Below, one piece after another: positions 1 to 12,311 of a DNA stretch of 64,000 nucleotides. The translations under genes were made by a program, and so were the position numbers. The stretch covers positions 62,001-126,000 of the forward strand of contig JAJAGP010002022.1 of the NCBI GenBank assembly GCA_025084515.1, read 5' to 3'. Each line of letters opens with the position of its first letter. Position 1 is the stretch's first letter. Under the pieces are notes generated by a model. It saw only the letters and a program-made list of their open reading frames with translations, searched no databases and was not told the origin of the DNA. Origin of the DNA: Ancistrus triradiatus. Its lineage: Eukaryota; Chordata; Actinopteri; Siluriformes; Loricariidae.

Positions 1-2307
1 GATGCTGCTCTCTCGCCGCAACCAGCTGCTGCTCGAGTTCAGCTTCTGGAACGAGCCGGTTCCACGAGAGGGACCGAACATCTACGAACTGCGCTCGTAC
101 CAGTTAAGAGTGAGTGCTCATTGACATCTAAAACCTAAACCGACGGCGTTGTAGTGTCTTTGTAACGCCGCCGTTGTTTTGTTCTGCAGCCTGGAACGAT
201 GATCGAGTGGGGAAACTACTGGTAAGTCTGCCTGTTTGTAAATGAGATTTAATGAGATTCCTTTCCATCTGTCCTGTACATAAAGTCATTTCATTTATTC
301 AGCCGGTTGTGCACGAGGACGGATTTAGAATGGATTATGTCGAAATGCTAAATTAAGGAAACGGCAAAATAAAAAATCTTGTCTGAAGAAAGTAGCCAAC
401 GTTTCTAAATACTTTCTCATTTTGTTTTAGTATTAACTGCAGATTTACGCTTGGTTTTAGGCTTACTGCATTTCTCCATGAAAGACTGTCACATTCTAGC
501 ATCCCCAAGCAAAACTGGCACTGCCCACATTCACTCCACTCGCCTGTTTGTTCGCCTTCGTCTGTCTTGAAGACTTAACAAGTTTTAATCGTTTTCCTCT
601 TTAACCAAAAACTGAAAGGCCAAAAACTCTCAATTTACAGGCTTTATTTCCAAACAGCTGTTCACAGTCATGTCTTAATTCCTTTTTAGGGGTTAAATTG
701 AGCCCAGCCCCCCTTAAAATGTATTAAAAACAAAAAACATAGAAAGTACATGGTTTAAATATAGTTATAATATTAACGGAAATACAAAGTGAAAAGTAGT
801 CTGAGTTTAACTCAAGTGGTTGCCAGATCCCGCACCAGAATGTCACGCCATTTCGATGTACATACGCCTAAAAGAAGCATAATCTCTAAATGTGAGTGTA
901 CATGCGCTTAATAACTCGATAACTGCAGGAAATCAGATTTGCTCAGTAATCTGATCGAGTTTACATGCACTTCAGTAATCAGATAATGTTAAAGCTCCGG
1001 GTTTACACGACTCGGTAATAGTAATCAGATTTCTACTTTGCCACCAGATAATAATCTCACAGAAAGACGTGATGTAAACTTCAAACTTTAATACTAAATG
1101 ATCGACTTCTTGATTTTATCGAGTATATACCGCGTTTCAGTCTCCAAAAAATGTTCGATAGCCGTTTAGCGAGTGCTGCGTTTAACACCAGGGTTGCCAG
1201 ATCCCGCAAGAGGCGCCCACGCCATTTGAATGTATACGAGCCGAAAAGCAGCCACATCTCTGAGGTTTAGTGAGTTGGCGTGCACTTAATCCGATAACTG
1301 TAGAAAATCAGATTTGGACAGTAATCTGGTCGAGTTTACATGCACTTGAGTAATCAGATCAGATAATAATCTCACAGAAAGATGTGACGTAAACTTCAAA
1401 CTTTTAATATGAAATATTTTTGAATGTCGAGTCTCCACAAAGTGTTTATGACAACCGTTCAGGAGTTTTTCCTTGCCACGGTCGCCCTAGTTTTGCTCAA
1501 TTTGGGACTGGGCCTAGATATTAGAAGATCATCTAAATTCGTAACCCTGCTTTGAGACAATGCTCCATTGTAAAAAGCGCTGCATGAATAAATCGGACTC
1601 GACTTGTTCGTCTGGCTTTATTTCCGTGTCGCGGTTGCCAAATCTTGCAGGGGGAAAAAAAATCAGAAAAAGAGGCCAAATAAAGCCAAGTCTTTAGAAT
1701 AGGAGTCGTCGAATTAGGAAATCAGGTAACTGGCAAACCTGCTACCAGTAATCCGATTACTGGGCTTTCTTTATTGGGTTTCTTAATCTGATTCTAGCTC
1801 GGAGTATGCTGGGATGACTATAATCGGATTATGAAGTGCATGTAAACACACTCGGGGTTTCCCTTGCTCAAAAAGCCAGGTGTGCTTCCACTCGCTCGCG
1901 TTGTCTTTTTCCAGGGCCCGAGCCATTCGCTATCGGCAGCACAACCGCGAGGCAGTGGGCGGATTTTTCTCGCAGATCGGAAGCCTGTACATGGTCCACC
2001 ACCTGTGGGGTAAGGGAGCTTCACGCCGCTACTCATTCCTGCGCGTTCGGTCATGTGCCCGGGCTCACGTTACACTCCTTACAGCATACAAGGACTTGCA
2101 GTCTCGGGAAGAGACCAGGAACGCCGTGTGGCAGCACGAGGGCTGGAACGAAGTGGTCTACTACACAGGTAACGCCACGTCCGATCGCGCTCTCATCGCG
2201 GCCGGTGTGAACGTGTTCCTAAACGCTCTGTTCTCTCCCAAGTTCCTCTCATTCAGCACATGGACTCCAGGGTTATGATTCCGATGAAGGCGTCGCCCCT
2301 GAAGTAG
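1..2307 (+). CDS. nipsnap2: NIPSNAP2 (GBAS), 3' part of gene
   Basis: Mitochondrial NipSnap-family protein; in mammals NIPSNAP1 and NIPSNAP2 act as mitophagy signals. The window opens inside a coding exon. Exons in phase: 1-109, 190-221, 1915-2009, 2085-2168, 2243-2307 (TAG). The reading includes RRNQLLLEFSFWNEPVP, PNIYELRSYQLR, PGTMIEWGNYW, EAVGGFFSQIGSLYMVHHLW and VPLIQHMDSRVMIPMKASP, the family's C-terminal ferredoxin-like domain. The N-terminal half, with targeting peptide and first domain, lies outside the window. NIPSNAP1 is nearly as similar; NIPSNAP2 is chosen because the next gene is psph, as in human 7p11. Poly(A) signals AATAAA lie at 2435-2440 and 2581-2586. The third intron (222-1914) is filled with decayed repeats. 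Confidence 0.93.
820..1860. repeat. Decayed interspersed repeats in nipsnap2 intron
   Basis: Two related segments (about 826-985 and 1191-1345) share GGTTGCCAGATCCCGCA, a block ending in a CGAGTTTACATGCACTT-like string, and a run of CAGTAATCTG. A third, more diverged relative runs at 1630-1850 and ends in CATGTAAACAC. Between them (1460-1610) is one copy of a common fish repeat containing GAGTTTTTCCTTGCCAC and ending AATAAAT. The shared blocks suggest nested or duplicated copies of one DNA-transposon family, but I cannot name it. Confidence 0.5.
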
Positions 2308-3054
2308 CGCCCTTGACGCCGCGTTCGGTTTCATCACGCCGACTTTCCATTCTGGATACGAAACGCATTGAGGAGGGAGAGTCTCGGTGTGAAATTCTGT
2401 ATTTGTGAACAGACGTATGTGGAACGGCAGCTGGAATAAAGACTTGAAAGTGTAACATTTAAAGCGTACAAATCGTGTCAGGGTTATTTACGTGTGTGCG
2501 TTTATTTCATATTTATTCGCTGTGAATGTAAAACCCTTCCATATCGACAGGAAGGTCCATGTACTGCAACTCTGGGACTCAATAAACCTGCATGTCCAGT
2601 TTTAAAGCCTCAGACGTGGTTTATACTGAATGAAATGTAACCCGAGGGCATCAGGACTGTGTACACCACAAATCCAGCACATCCGAGGGGGATTAGCAGA
2701 ATGAAATCCGGGATCAGAGACAGCACAAGCTTCGCAAAAAAGCACAGCCGATTCGTTTCGCTAAGTTAAAAGGTGGCGTGACTGCAGTTACAGTACTTTT
2801 CTATCTCGATTTGCATCATTAGTGCTTTAGCGCTTATCATTGCATACACGAACACACGCAGCGTGACGTTAAAACGAGGAATTAAAACGGATTCGTTACA
2901 TCACATCAGGAAGGTCATTAGTGTACGACTACCACTTGAGGGCGCCCTTGCTACATCATAAAACATAGTATTTAAATACCGGCCGCCTATAAAAAGGTGC
3001 AGCGAGTACAACTGCAATAAGGCACAACGTTAGCTACGAGAACCATCTCGTGCG

Positions 3055-5248
3055 CTAAATCTTCTCGAGCTCTTTTAGCAGCTCCCAGAAACTTGTGACA
3101 TACCAGGAGGACTTCTCCTTCACCTGCTGCCGCGCCACGTTGCCGCCAAACCCGATGAAAGCGCTCTGAAAGACAGGGATTGAACCGACTTCAGCTACGT
3201 AACGCTAATACAAACATAACTGTTACGTTTTGTGATCAAAGGTTTTAAGGAACAGGGGCGGCTTGGCAAAGATGTTCTTAAGAAAATAACTTCCAAGTTC
3301 ATAAGGATGTTCTTAAATGCAATTCTCAAAAAATGCTAAATGCTACTTAAGTTCTCAAACATGATCAAAATCTTCATACGTGGGCATCTGGGAGCGGATT
3401 CAAAAGTGTCTTAAGAAAGAAAATCTTAAGTGTGTTTTGTCTTAACTACAGTCCTAAGGAGAGACAACAGCGAGTCTTCTTTAAATAACTTCTTAATCGT
3501 CCTCTCTCCGAGCGAATTAAACCAATAATGGTAGATACGAATTCAAAATGTGTCTCACTCCGTATAAGTAAGCTGTCAACAGGAAAACAGTGAAGCTTTT
3601 CTTAAGATAATACTTCAGGACTGAAGATTTTCTCCCTAGAATTGCATTTAAGAACTTTTGTATTTGTCTTAGGAACATTCACATGTTTTTTTCGTAAGAA
3701 AGCTTTCGTGAATCCGGCCCCTGCTCTGCAAAAACAAGAAATCCACTCACAGCAGGGGGGCAGGCCTCCAGGTCAGTGGCACCATCTCCGATCATGACTA
3801 TTTCATCGAAGCCATATTTCTCCTTCAGCAGGCTGATCACTTTGCCTTTGCCTCCGGATTCCGCCGTGGGCTGGGTCTCGTCAAACCCCGCGTACTCTCC
3901 TGGAAAACCCAAATACACAATTTCTACATCCGTAGTCCATTTTGTAGTTCTACAGGTTCAGACCGGGGTGCTTCTGTTGCTCTGTGTACTTCGTTAGCCC
4001 CCTTTAACCCTGTCGTTCGACGCCCAGGACCCCCACCAGGACCAGCACAGAGCAGGTATGACATTCCGATATATACCGACTTTCACCGAGGTGTTTCACT
4101 AGTGCTGTGTGAGAAACATCAACGTCCAGATGCAACAATTCCTATGAACTTCTTGTGTATAGGATCTCTTACACATAGGTCGGGTCCCCTTTTGAGTCCT
4201 AACGAGGTTTCTTCCTCATCACATTTAGGGATTTTCCTTGCCACTGTCAGCTCAGGGTTTGCTCAGTCTGGATGTTTGTAAAGCTGCTCCATTATAGAAA
4301 GCTCTATCGAAATAAATTTGTTTTGACTTTTTTTTATGAGCACGGTTTTTATTCTGAAACAGAATTCGGTAACTAGGCTACTACACACACCAGAGCAATA
4401 CATAGTAATGCAAAACAAATGCAAAACAAATGCAAAAGCGCCCTCTTGTGGATGAATGAATAGTAGATTGTGACTAGTGCTTTTGTTAAATAAAACATTT
4501 CTCCCTGCCCCATTTTATTCTTTATCATATATATTCCTAATGACAGGAAGACTCTCATACAAAAAAACTGCACTTTAGTAGAAAGGGGAATGATTTACTT
4601 CAGCGTAGTTTAGCATGCACAGAGTCCAATGGAACCGTCTGAAACTTACCATTAAAGTAAAATTTCAAGCGGTTGGCGTAGACGTGGTCGAGAGGGATGC
4701 TGAGCTGGGTGGCGACGTGCTCCACGATGCAGCGGAAGCCTCCCGAAATGAGGAAGACTTTCACGTTGCGCTGGTGGAGCCTCTCCACGAGCTCTCTGAG
4801 AGAACAGACGTTCACGCGTCAGTCATCCGGCGCGGCTGCATCGGGCGTCAAAGCGATTTTTAATCTTAAATCAACACCAACTTACTTAATACCTGGCGTG
4901 AGCTGCGGGGGGTGGTCCGTTATCAGTTTGTTGACCTGCTCCCTCGAGCATTTGATAATAGACAGGCGCTCCGTCAGGGCCGTTCTGAAGGTCACCGATC
5001 CGCCCATGGCCCTGCGGGTCCTGAGAACAGTGTGCGTGGTTATGGACTGCAATCTATACGCTCGAACCATGGTACCGGGGAAAAGAACGTGCGTGCACTT
5101 ACATCTCGGTGACAGCGTCTCCGACTCCGCAGAATTTGGCGAGTTCATCGATGCCCTCCTCTCTGATCACCGTGCTGTCCACGTCAAAGCAAACGGCCTT
5201 GGCGTAACGGAAAGCCTCCTTGGTCTGTGCCAACGTCAAGCCCGACAT
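3055..5248 (-). CDS. psph: Phosphoserine phosphatase
   Basis: Cytosolic HAD-superfamily enzyme that dephosphorylates L-phosphoserine, the last step of serine synthesis. Five coding exons join in phase: 5103-5248, 4886-5020, 4650-4795, 3751-3899, 3055-3165. They give 228 residues against about 225 in human. The catalytic motif FDVDST, with the nucleophile Asp, follows a short N-terminal arm. Motif II is in FLISGGFRCIVEHVA, and motif III is KGKVISLL followed by IGDGATDLEACPPA. The start is the ATG at 5246-5248, just after a splice acceptor near 5262, so at least one noncoding 5' exon lies further up. A longer reading from an upstream ATG would run into that intron. The gene is tail-to-tail with nipsnap2. 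All expected catalytic residues are present. Confidence 0.96.
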
Positions 5249-5299
5249 CGTGCCCCACGACCTGTGAAGGGCTTCGAAAAACACACAGATCTGCTGAAT

Positions 5300-6495
5300 G
5301 AGCTATGGATAAATGAATACAGCAGCATGGAAGGCCATTAGAGTCATATGTCTATTTCGTCCTCATACCATGAGAAGCTGCACAATGGAAATTATGGCCC
5401 AAATTTAGGTCAAAGTACGCAGAACTCTGGGCCACCCAAACACAAGTTATATATATATTTGTGGTTAGCGATTCAAAGTTGCTTTTTTCCCCGTCTTTAA
5501 TTCTGTGATGAACCCTAACCCTAGCTTTCACAAATCCGACAACACTTAAAAGTAATAAATAATATCTAAATAAATAGTTATGAGACAATATTATATCTGT
5601 GAAAGCTTTCACAACTCAGAAAATGCCTAAAAATAAATAGCACAGAACTAAATCAATATTAGACTAAATAATCTTTGTAAAAGCTTTAACAAGCATGAAA
5701 ATGTCTAAAAGTACTAAAGCCCAATTAAATGAAAAGTTAAGAGAAAATAACTGTGAAAGCGTTCACAACTCAGAAACTGCCTAAAATGGGAGGGAGGTTA
5801 GAATGGGACGTCATAAAAGCTCCTGTAGATGTAAAGTGTGGCTGCCCCAATACTTTTGGTCTAAGTTTAAGCAGGCGAAGTGACTACAACCCCCAGAGTC
5901 ACAGTGTTCGTGTGTTTCTGGAGTCAAAACCACTGTGACTGGGGGTTACTTAAACGTAGACAGCGTTTGAACGACCGGTAATAAATATATCACCAAAGCC
6001 CAACGAGCACGAGACTGATTAGACGATTGCATCACCCTCAGAACACAGGGCCGGCTCACAGAGAACACTAGCTAGCGATTGAGATACATCTGTAGCGGTC
6101 GTATGAAACCTAAACCCGAGACTCTGCTGGAAGAAACGTTCAACCTAGACGTTTGCGCGCGGTGTCAAATAAAATACCGTAGCGGTTTGCCTACCTTTAT
6201 TCATACAAGACGGAAAGACCGCTCCAAACCCGGGGTTTCTCCTCTACCGAGCCAACAATCCGGTATGCTGTCAACTCTCGCGAGATTTGCGGACGTAACG
6301 CTCAGCAAATTTTCTTTTTTAGCTGCTGGTAAGTTAGACAGGGAGGACCAATCCAGTCTGTACTGGTCCAAATGGGTGGACTGGTCCTAGTTTAACTGGT
6401 GAACTCGAATGGTCTTGCTGGGGGGTATTTCAGGCAGCAGGTTTAGTGAAATCTCAGAGTAGGTTTTCGGTTCAGCGTAACTTGGAGGCAGTTAC
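5300..6495. other. psph upstream region, no gene recognised
   Basis: AT-rich to mixed sequence holding the psph 5' noncoding part. Between about 5520 and 5790 a short motif recurs (GTGAAAGC, TTCACAACTCAG, AAATGCCTAAAA), a weak degenerate repeat. A solitary MITE-end-like string CCCAATACTTTTGG sits near 5850. Open frames at 6079-6390 and 6512-6832 show no family I recognise except the transposon relic that begins near 6500. Confidence 0.4.
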
Positions 6496-6499
6496 TCTG

Positions 6500-7330
6500 G
6501 CAACACGCTGAGTGAAGCTAAGCTGCTCGCTGGCAGGTTTACTTCAACTAAACCCGAGTTTCTCACATCGAAGCACAAACACTACGGGAGAGGCTGATCA
6601 GACCCCCTTTATTGTTTCATGGTTCCCCGATGATTATCTGTGTGACCGTGGCCGCCTTGGACCTGCCCTGAGTTCGGAGCAAAATCTGTGTGTTGCGCTC
6701 CAGTTTTTCTATAGAAAACCACTGATGCTGAGCGGATTTCTAAAGCAACCGTCTGTCGGGCTGCCAGAAATGTCTTGCATTGAAACTGCTTTAAGAATTC
6801 CACAAAATTGCAGGTATCAGTCTAAGCAATAATTAATTTATCTAGTATGAAGATTTGAGACTTGAATCAGTTAATATGGTATATTTTCGGGTATCCAGGT
6901 GTGTTTGGGTGCATAAATGGCAGTCATACCCCAAGCAGCTTCTTCGGTGAAGGAAGGAGATTATGTGAATAATGTTGATTTTTTCATGACATTAACGTGT
7001 ATTTAGGCGTACATAGTTTGCATGCAAGATGATTCACAATACAGCCACTGCAGTTATTTCCTGTTCTGCACTGTGAAGATCCTATGTGATCCTCTTATAT
7101 ATGTGATGCAGCCCAAATCATCAGCAACGTAGATGCCATTATAGCCAATAGAAAAAGGCTGAAGGCCAAAAAACAGGTGGGGGTCCACCACCACCTCTCA
7201 CAGAGGCTGAAGAGATGGCCCTCATTCAAAACACTGGGTGAGCTGTTGCTGAAGGCATCCCTGGAGGAAGCTCATCTGACCCATCTGACCTGTAAGAGGT
7301 AGGCATTCAAATTAAGGATATAAACTGATG
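6500..7330 (+). mobile_element. PIF/Harbinger transposon relic (transposase plus Myb/SANT-like protein)
   Basis: Broken coding sequence. Near 6660-6750 an in-frame stretch resembles the region before the HARBI1 helix-turn-helix (SSEQNLCVALQFFYRK). At 6897-6932 it reads GVFGCINGSHTP, the hallmark of the Harbinger DDE transposase around its first Asp (usually GCIDGTH; here Asp is replaced by Asn). After a frameshift follows VKEGDYVN, also typical. From about 7180 another frame reads GGPPPPLTEAEEMAL, a stop, then AVAEGIPGGSSSD, the linker of the companion Myb/SANT-like protein. Both proteins carry stops and frameshifts and are dead. I did not find terminal repeats. Confidence 0.75.
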
Positions 7331-7832
7331 TACATTCATCGCTTTGCCACTCTGGGATCAGTGATGCCAGCCATCCATACTAGACACAACATGGCACAAA
7401 GATTTTCTACAATAGCCGTACAATTCTTTGTAATTGACTGCTGTTACTTTTGCAGATTCTTCATATTTCATGGTGACTCGAAGTTATATATTTGAAAAAC
7501 TATAATGCACACTGTTGTAGAAACAAAAGTCCAGTTAGGTACATTGTTTATTTGAAATGAGTTAAATTAGTAAAATTAGCTAAAGTTATAATTTAGCTGT
7601 CTAGTCTTCTACAAAATTCTTCCAGTTACTGTTGGTGTAATCTGGTGGAGCCTTAACAGAGCTCCATGCAGGTCTAAGTACTTTTAATACTCCACAGAAA
7701 ATTGTTCATTTGTATTGCAGGAAGGTAATGAGGAAGCCTTGTCAGCTGCCACAGTGAGGTCTACAGAGGTTTATCGTTTTTAATACATTTACAATTATAA
7801 ATGTTAAATACCCCATAGAAATGAATAGTAAT

Positions 7833-8040
7833 GCATGATCAAAAATATTGAGACACAAACCCACTTGTCCAAAAATATTGGGACACAAACCCACATGTGG
7901 CCAAAAGTATTGAGACACAAACCCACATGTGGCCCAAAGTAATGAGACACAAACCCACATGCAGACAAAAGTATTGGGACACAGACCCATAGTGAGCCAA
8001 AAGTATTGGGACACAAATTCACATGTGCAAAAGTACTTGT
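7833..8040. repeat. 32-bp minisatellite (copy in psph-phkg1 interval)
   Basis: About six tandem, slightly diverged units of roughly 32 bp containing AAAAGTATTGGGACACAAA and CCCACATGTGG. The same unit occurs in the opposite orientation at 50112-50445. The strings AAAAGTATTGGGACAC match the terminal repeat of MITE-like elements elsewhere in the window (12918, 21990, 50505). Confidence 0.85.
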
Positions 8041-8566
8041 GACATTTGTAAATTAAACAACAAGCTTAGCATTGCAGTTTCTTTGCCAGTCAGTCTTAAC
8101 AGTAATAAACACATACAGTAGGATTTTAAAACTCTTTATTAAAAGTCAGTGGTTCGATTTAAGAGCAGTTCAGTAAATCTGAGGTACTACTTCTTTCAAA
8201 GATGCTTGAATTTCAGTACATTTAGTTGAAATAGTGTTACAATAACAGTGTAGCATTAATAATCCTGACTGCATGTTTCAGAACATCCATTTTCTGGAGT
8301 ACTTACTTACTAATGAGGTATTATTAACAGAACCACCTGTAAAACCATCACGATGGCTGCACCCTCAAAAGGTACGCAAACACTTCGGCTTCCATGACAA
8401 AGTGCATTAGTTCAGAGCTCGTGTTTGTTATGTAAAACTCCTTAGAGAAGGTCACTCTCTTTCAAGAAGCTTTACCATTCGGTGCATTTGCACCTTTGCA
8501 CTTACTGATACTGTAGGAAGGTTGCAGCCTGCCTCCGTTTCAGTCATTGTCCCAGTTCGCGTTCCT

Positions 8567-11214
8567 CTACCACGATCGCAGGGACACGTTATCGGCCTCG
8601 GCCGCTATGGACAGCAAGACGGCCTTCGGGCTGTTCTCAAAGAGCGCCGCTCTGTTCTGCGTCTGGCCCTTCTTCACCCAGTGTCCGTAGATCTTAAACG
8701 CGCAGGCGTCGATGAGTTTGCGAATCGGTTTCACAGCGTAGGGGTCGCTCTTGATCACGTCCTTGGTGACCGGCTTGGCGCGCCGATAGTTGCAGTAAAT
8801 GCGCACCGATGCGAGGACGGTCATACAGATAACCTGGGAAAACAAATACACGAGCCACTTAAAAAAAAAAAAAAATGAAGTTAAAGTTTAAGTACAAACT
8901 TCAGAAATGAGTAAGTTGTAACTATTTTGAATCAGAGATTCTGAGAATCGATTCACAGCCTTACTACTAGAAGCAAGCTTCGGAAATGTGTTGATTCTCA
9001 TTGCCTTGAATCAGAGATTCAGAGAATCGATTCACAGCCATACTATTAGGTACAAGCCTCAGGAATGAATCAATTCTCACCACGTTGAATCAGAGATTCA
9101 GAGAATCGATTCACAGCCATACTATTAGGTACAAGCTTCAGTAATGAATCAATTCTCACCACGTTGAATCAGAGATTCAGAGAATCGATTCACAGCCATA
9201 CTATTAGATGCAAGCTTCAGAAATGAATCAATTCTCCCTATGTTGAATCAAGGTTCTGAGAATCGATTCAGAGGCATACTATTAGGCGAGATCTTTAAAA
9301 ATGAGTCAGTTCTCACTCTCTGGAAAGGTTTAGTGAATCGACTCACAGACATACAATTAGAAGCATTCTTCGGAACCGAGTCAATTCTCACCACTTTGAA
9401 TCAGAGATTCTGAGAATCAACTATAGTGGCCAGAAAAAGAAATTTGAATCGTGAATTTATCTGAAACCCCAAAAACTCCTGGATTGCATACAAAGATGTC
9501 TGAACGTACTCACTTTAAACTTCCTGTACGGGCTGAAATGTCGCACCTCCTGCACGACATACTGCTGGAAGAACGGATGGTTTAAGGCATCGGCGGCCGT
9601 GTAGCGCTGCTCCGGGTTCACCACCAACATCTTGGAGATCTGAAAGCCGCACAATGCACTTATTCTCTTAGGTTAGATGATTTGATTCATCCGAATTGAT
9701 TGCATTACATTGTGACCCTGACTCTTTAGGTCACGCCCATTACGTACCAGGTCCTTTACAGTATCTGAGCGGTCGTCCCACTCGGGAGACGTGAACTGGT
9801 AGTTCCCGGCCAGGATCATGCGCAGCATCAGCATTTGTTTCCTGTGCCAGAACGGAGGGGATCCGGCCAGCAGGGTGTACAAGATCACCCCAGAGCTCCA
9901 GCTTTGGGTACAACATTGTAGTTCGTTTTAGTTTGGCCTGCCTAATTCGGACCGAGCAAACATCTCGCAGATCACTTACATGTCCACCGCAGTGCCATAT
10001 CCCGGATGATGAGGGTCCATAGAGCACTCGATGATCTCTGGGGCCAAATAACCCGGAGTTCCACACACCTCTGCGGACGAAGCAAGAGATACCATTTCCT
10101 CTCCAGACCTCCCTACAGCAGGGTGCTTGAAAGTGGTCTAGATTTCTCGAACGGAACAAAAGGCCGACTCACCCTTGAGATTCTGCCCCGGCGCGACCTG
10201 CACGGAGAAGCCAAAATCAGTCAGCTTGATGTTCATGTTGTCGTCCAAGAGGATGTTCTCAGGCTTCAGGTCTCTGTGTACGATGTTCTGGGAGTGCAGA
10301 AACTTGACCACCTCCAGCAGGGCACGCATGATCTTTCTGCAAACAAGACCGGAACCTAAATCCCAGCGGTGATGTGCTAGTTCACATTCATGTGCTAGAG
10401 AGAAACAGATCATTTAGAACAAGAATATTTAGATACGGATTTGAAATAACCAACCTGGTCTCTTTCTCACTTAGCGTAACTTTCTCCGTGAGGTAATCAA
10501 ACAGCTCTCCTTTCTTCATCCTGAACAGGCAAGAAAAAGTTGGGTCTTATTTCAGACGTGGATATAATCGGGCATTTGGTGCAGTGGCTGTAATACTCAC
10601 AGGTCAAAGACCAAAAAGAAGAAGGCTTTTGACTCGTAGCAGTCCTTCAGCTGGACTGTGGAAACAAAGCACGTTCACATTAAACCATGCTCATTAAGAA
10701 CTTGTAAGGAAGCCCGGTTATTAGTCTGAGATGCTCACTGATGTTGTCTTGGCCGCACACTTTCTTCAGGATCTCGATCTCCTTTGACGTCGCCTCCCTG
10801 ATCTCCTCGATCTCTTGAGGCGTCATTTTGTCAGACGGGGTAATGTCGATGACCTTGACCGCGTATTCTTGGGAGGTGCGTTTGTTCACGCAGCGCCGCA
10901 CCACACTGCTAACCCCCCTGTACGAGAAATCGCACACGCAGCGCCGATTAATTCGTTACGTACGATGACGTGTTCCTTCACGTTACTTTACGTGACACAT
11001 GGTGGCGGTAAGGACTGTGACATCCCAGAGTCTGCACAAGATCTAAAATAATAGAATCGCTTCCTATCCCTTATATCTGTAGTTTCTGCATATTGTGAAA
11101 GAAAAGAGAACATTTAAAGCGCTAATTCTACCTTCCAAGAATCTCCTTGGGTTCATATTTGTCGTAGAACTCCTGCGCTCCCACCCAGTCCGGGATCTCG
11201 TCCTCTTTGGTCAT
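8567..11214 (-). CDS. phkg1: Phosphorylase b kinase gamma catalytic chain, muscle form
   Basis: Catalytic subunit of phosphorylase kinase, which activates glycogen phosphorylase in muscle. Nine coding exons join in phase: 11132-11214, 10739-10917, 10601-10655, 10455-10520, 10173-10336, 9980-10070, 9748-9901, 9514-9639, 8567-8833. They give 394 residues (human about 387). Visible: AVKVID with the ATP-binding Lys; catalytic loop VHRDLKPENILLDDN; KLTDFGFS; VCGTPGYLAPEIIE; FWHRKQMLMLRMI. The last exon is the calmodulin-binding tail (YRRAKPVTKD, YGHWVKKGQTQNRAALFENS). No activation-loop Thr/Ser site is needed in this family. A splice donor at 12312-12313 probably ends a 5' noncoding exon. A poly(A) signal lies at 8135-8140. 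CCT6A and SUMF2, which lie between PSPH and PHKG1 in human, are absent. Confidence 0.96.
8925..9425. repeat. 79-bp tandem repeat in last phkg1 intron
   Basis: Six to seven head-to-tail units with a period of 79 bp in the better copies (CAGAG starts at 9012, 9091 and 9170). Each unit contains TTGAATCAGAGATTC, the perfect palindrome GAATCGATTC and CATACTATTAG. Outer units are more diverged. Confidence 0.88.
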
Positions 11215-11399
11215 GATGACGGGCTTGGCAAATCACAGACGAAATGGGGATCAACCTTAATGAAATCAGACAAAAGGATTCTCAAACAGCACCTCAACAC
11301 CAGAGCGAAATTTGAGAAAGGTTACATCACATTTTTCTCATGGATAAGACACTAGAACTTTCAAACTAAAAGTATTATTATGTTGGGGGCCAGTATTAA

Positions 11400-11900
11400 G
11401 GTTCTGGACAATTCATCTGAAGGACTAGATAAGTCACTCACTTACTTACTTGTATCTTCTTAACCCAACACAGGGCACCCGTCCATGACAGGGAACATTG
11501 GCACACACTTGCTCACAGCAGGAAAATTAGAGGCACCCATAAAGCATATCTATGGAATATGGGAGGAATCCATCACAGACACAGCTAGACCAGATTCTAA
11601 ACGGAGAGAGCAAAGTCCACATCATGTCTGGGACTCGACCCCAGGTGTCTGGAGCTCTGATGTGTCTGCTAAATGATATAAAAGGAATATATTATATCGA
11701 ATTCTGGATCCCTTGCTCTGGAACCGGTGTAATACTGTATTCATTGGTGGTGGCTCTGTGGTGAATTCTCTGGAAGACTAATCAAACGTTCCTGAGTTTA
11801 AATCCCACCGGTCGCGAATGTTATGGATACGTGTCTACGAGAAATACCACAAACAAGTCGACAGAGCTCTCATATTTGGCTTAGAGGAGACGAGGAATTA
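11400..11900. repeat. Degraded fish retroelement tail and tRNA-type SINE in phkg1 5' intron
   Basis: 11440-11650 looks like a worn copy of a common fish repeat (pieces such as CAGGGCACCCGTCCATGACAG, GAGGCACCC, ATGGGAGGAATCCATCACAGA and a terminal GGGACTCGACCCCAGG). 11745-11860 has a SINE-like B box (GAGTTTAAATCCCACCG). No coding sequence is seen in 11215-12300. Confidence 0.45.
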
Positions 11901-12311
11901 ACATTTACATGACATACTAGTGTCATCATTTACACACAGCCACGAACGGCGTTCAATATTGTGCTAGCCTCTAAGTATGGATTCTGGCTTACAACGCGTA
12001 CTAATCTTGCGTACTGTTTAGAACGATAAAATCCCGTTTAGGACCTAGTCATTCTAACATAGCAGTGTTTTTTCTCCCTAAACTAAACCATCTGGCTGCA
12101 TGACTACACAAAATTAATACTAAACGACAAATCTACAGCCTTTGATATGTGTTCGTTTGCTAAAAACGACTTTGTTTACATGCCGCAGTATGTCCTACGC
12201 AGTCCCCATTCTCCATCGCCTGTTACGTCGCTCTGTTAGCGATTAGCGGTCTCGCGACTTCACAATGAGTCTTTACCAAAAAAACCACTTCCATAGCTTT
12301 GACTTTACCTT

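Noticed and set aside
7742..8022. Repetitive protein-like frames (recurring CPNTFG, VGLC) on the minus strand
   Set aside because: They are translations of the 32-bp minisatellite, not a gene.
7833..8040. CRISPR-like array
   Set aside because: Units are contiguous without unique spacers, decay gradually and share a MITE end; this is a eukaryotic minisatellite.
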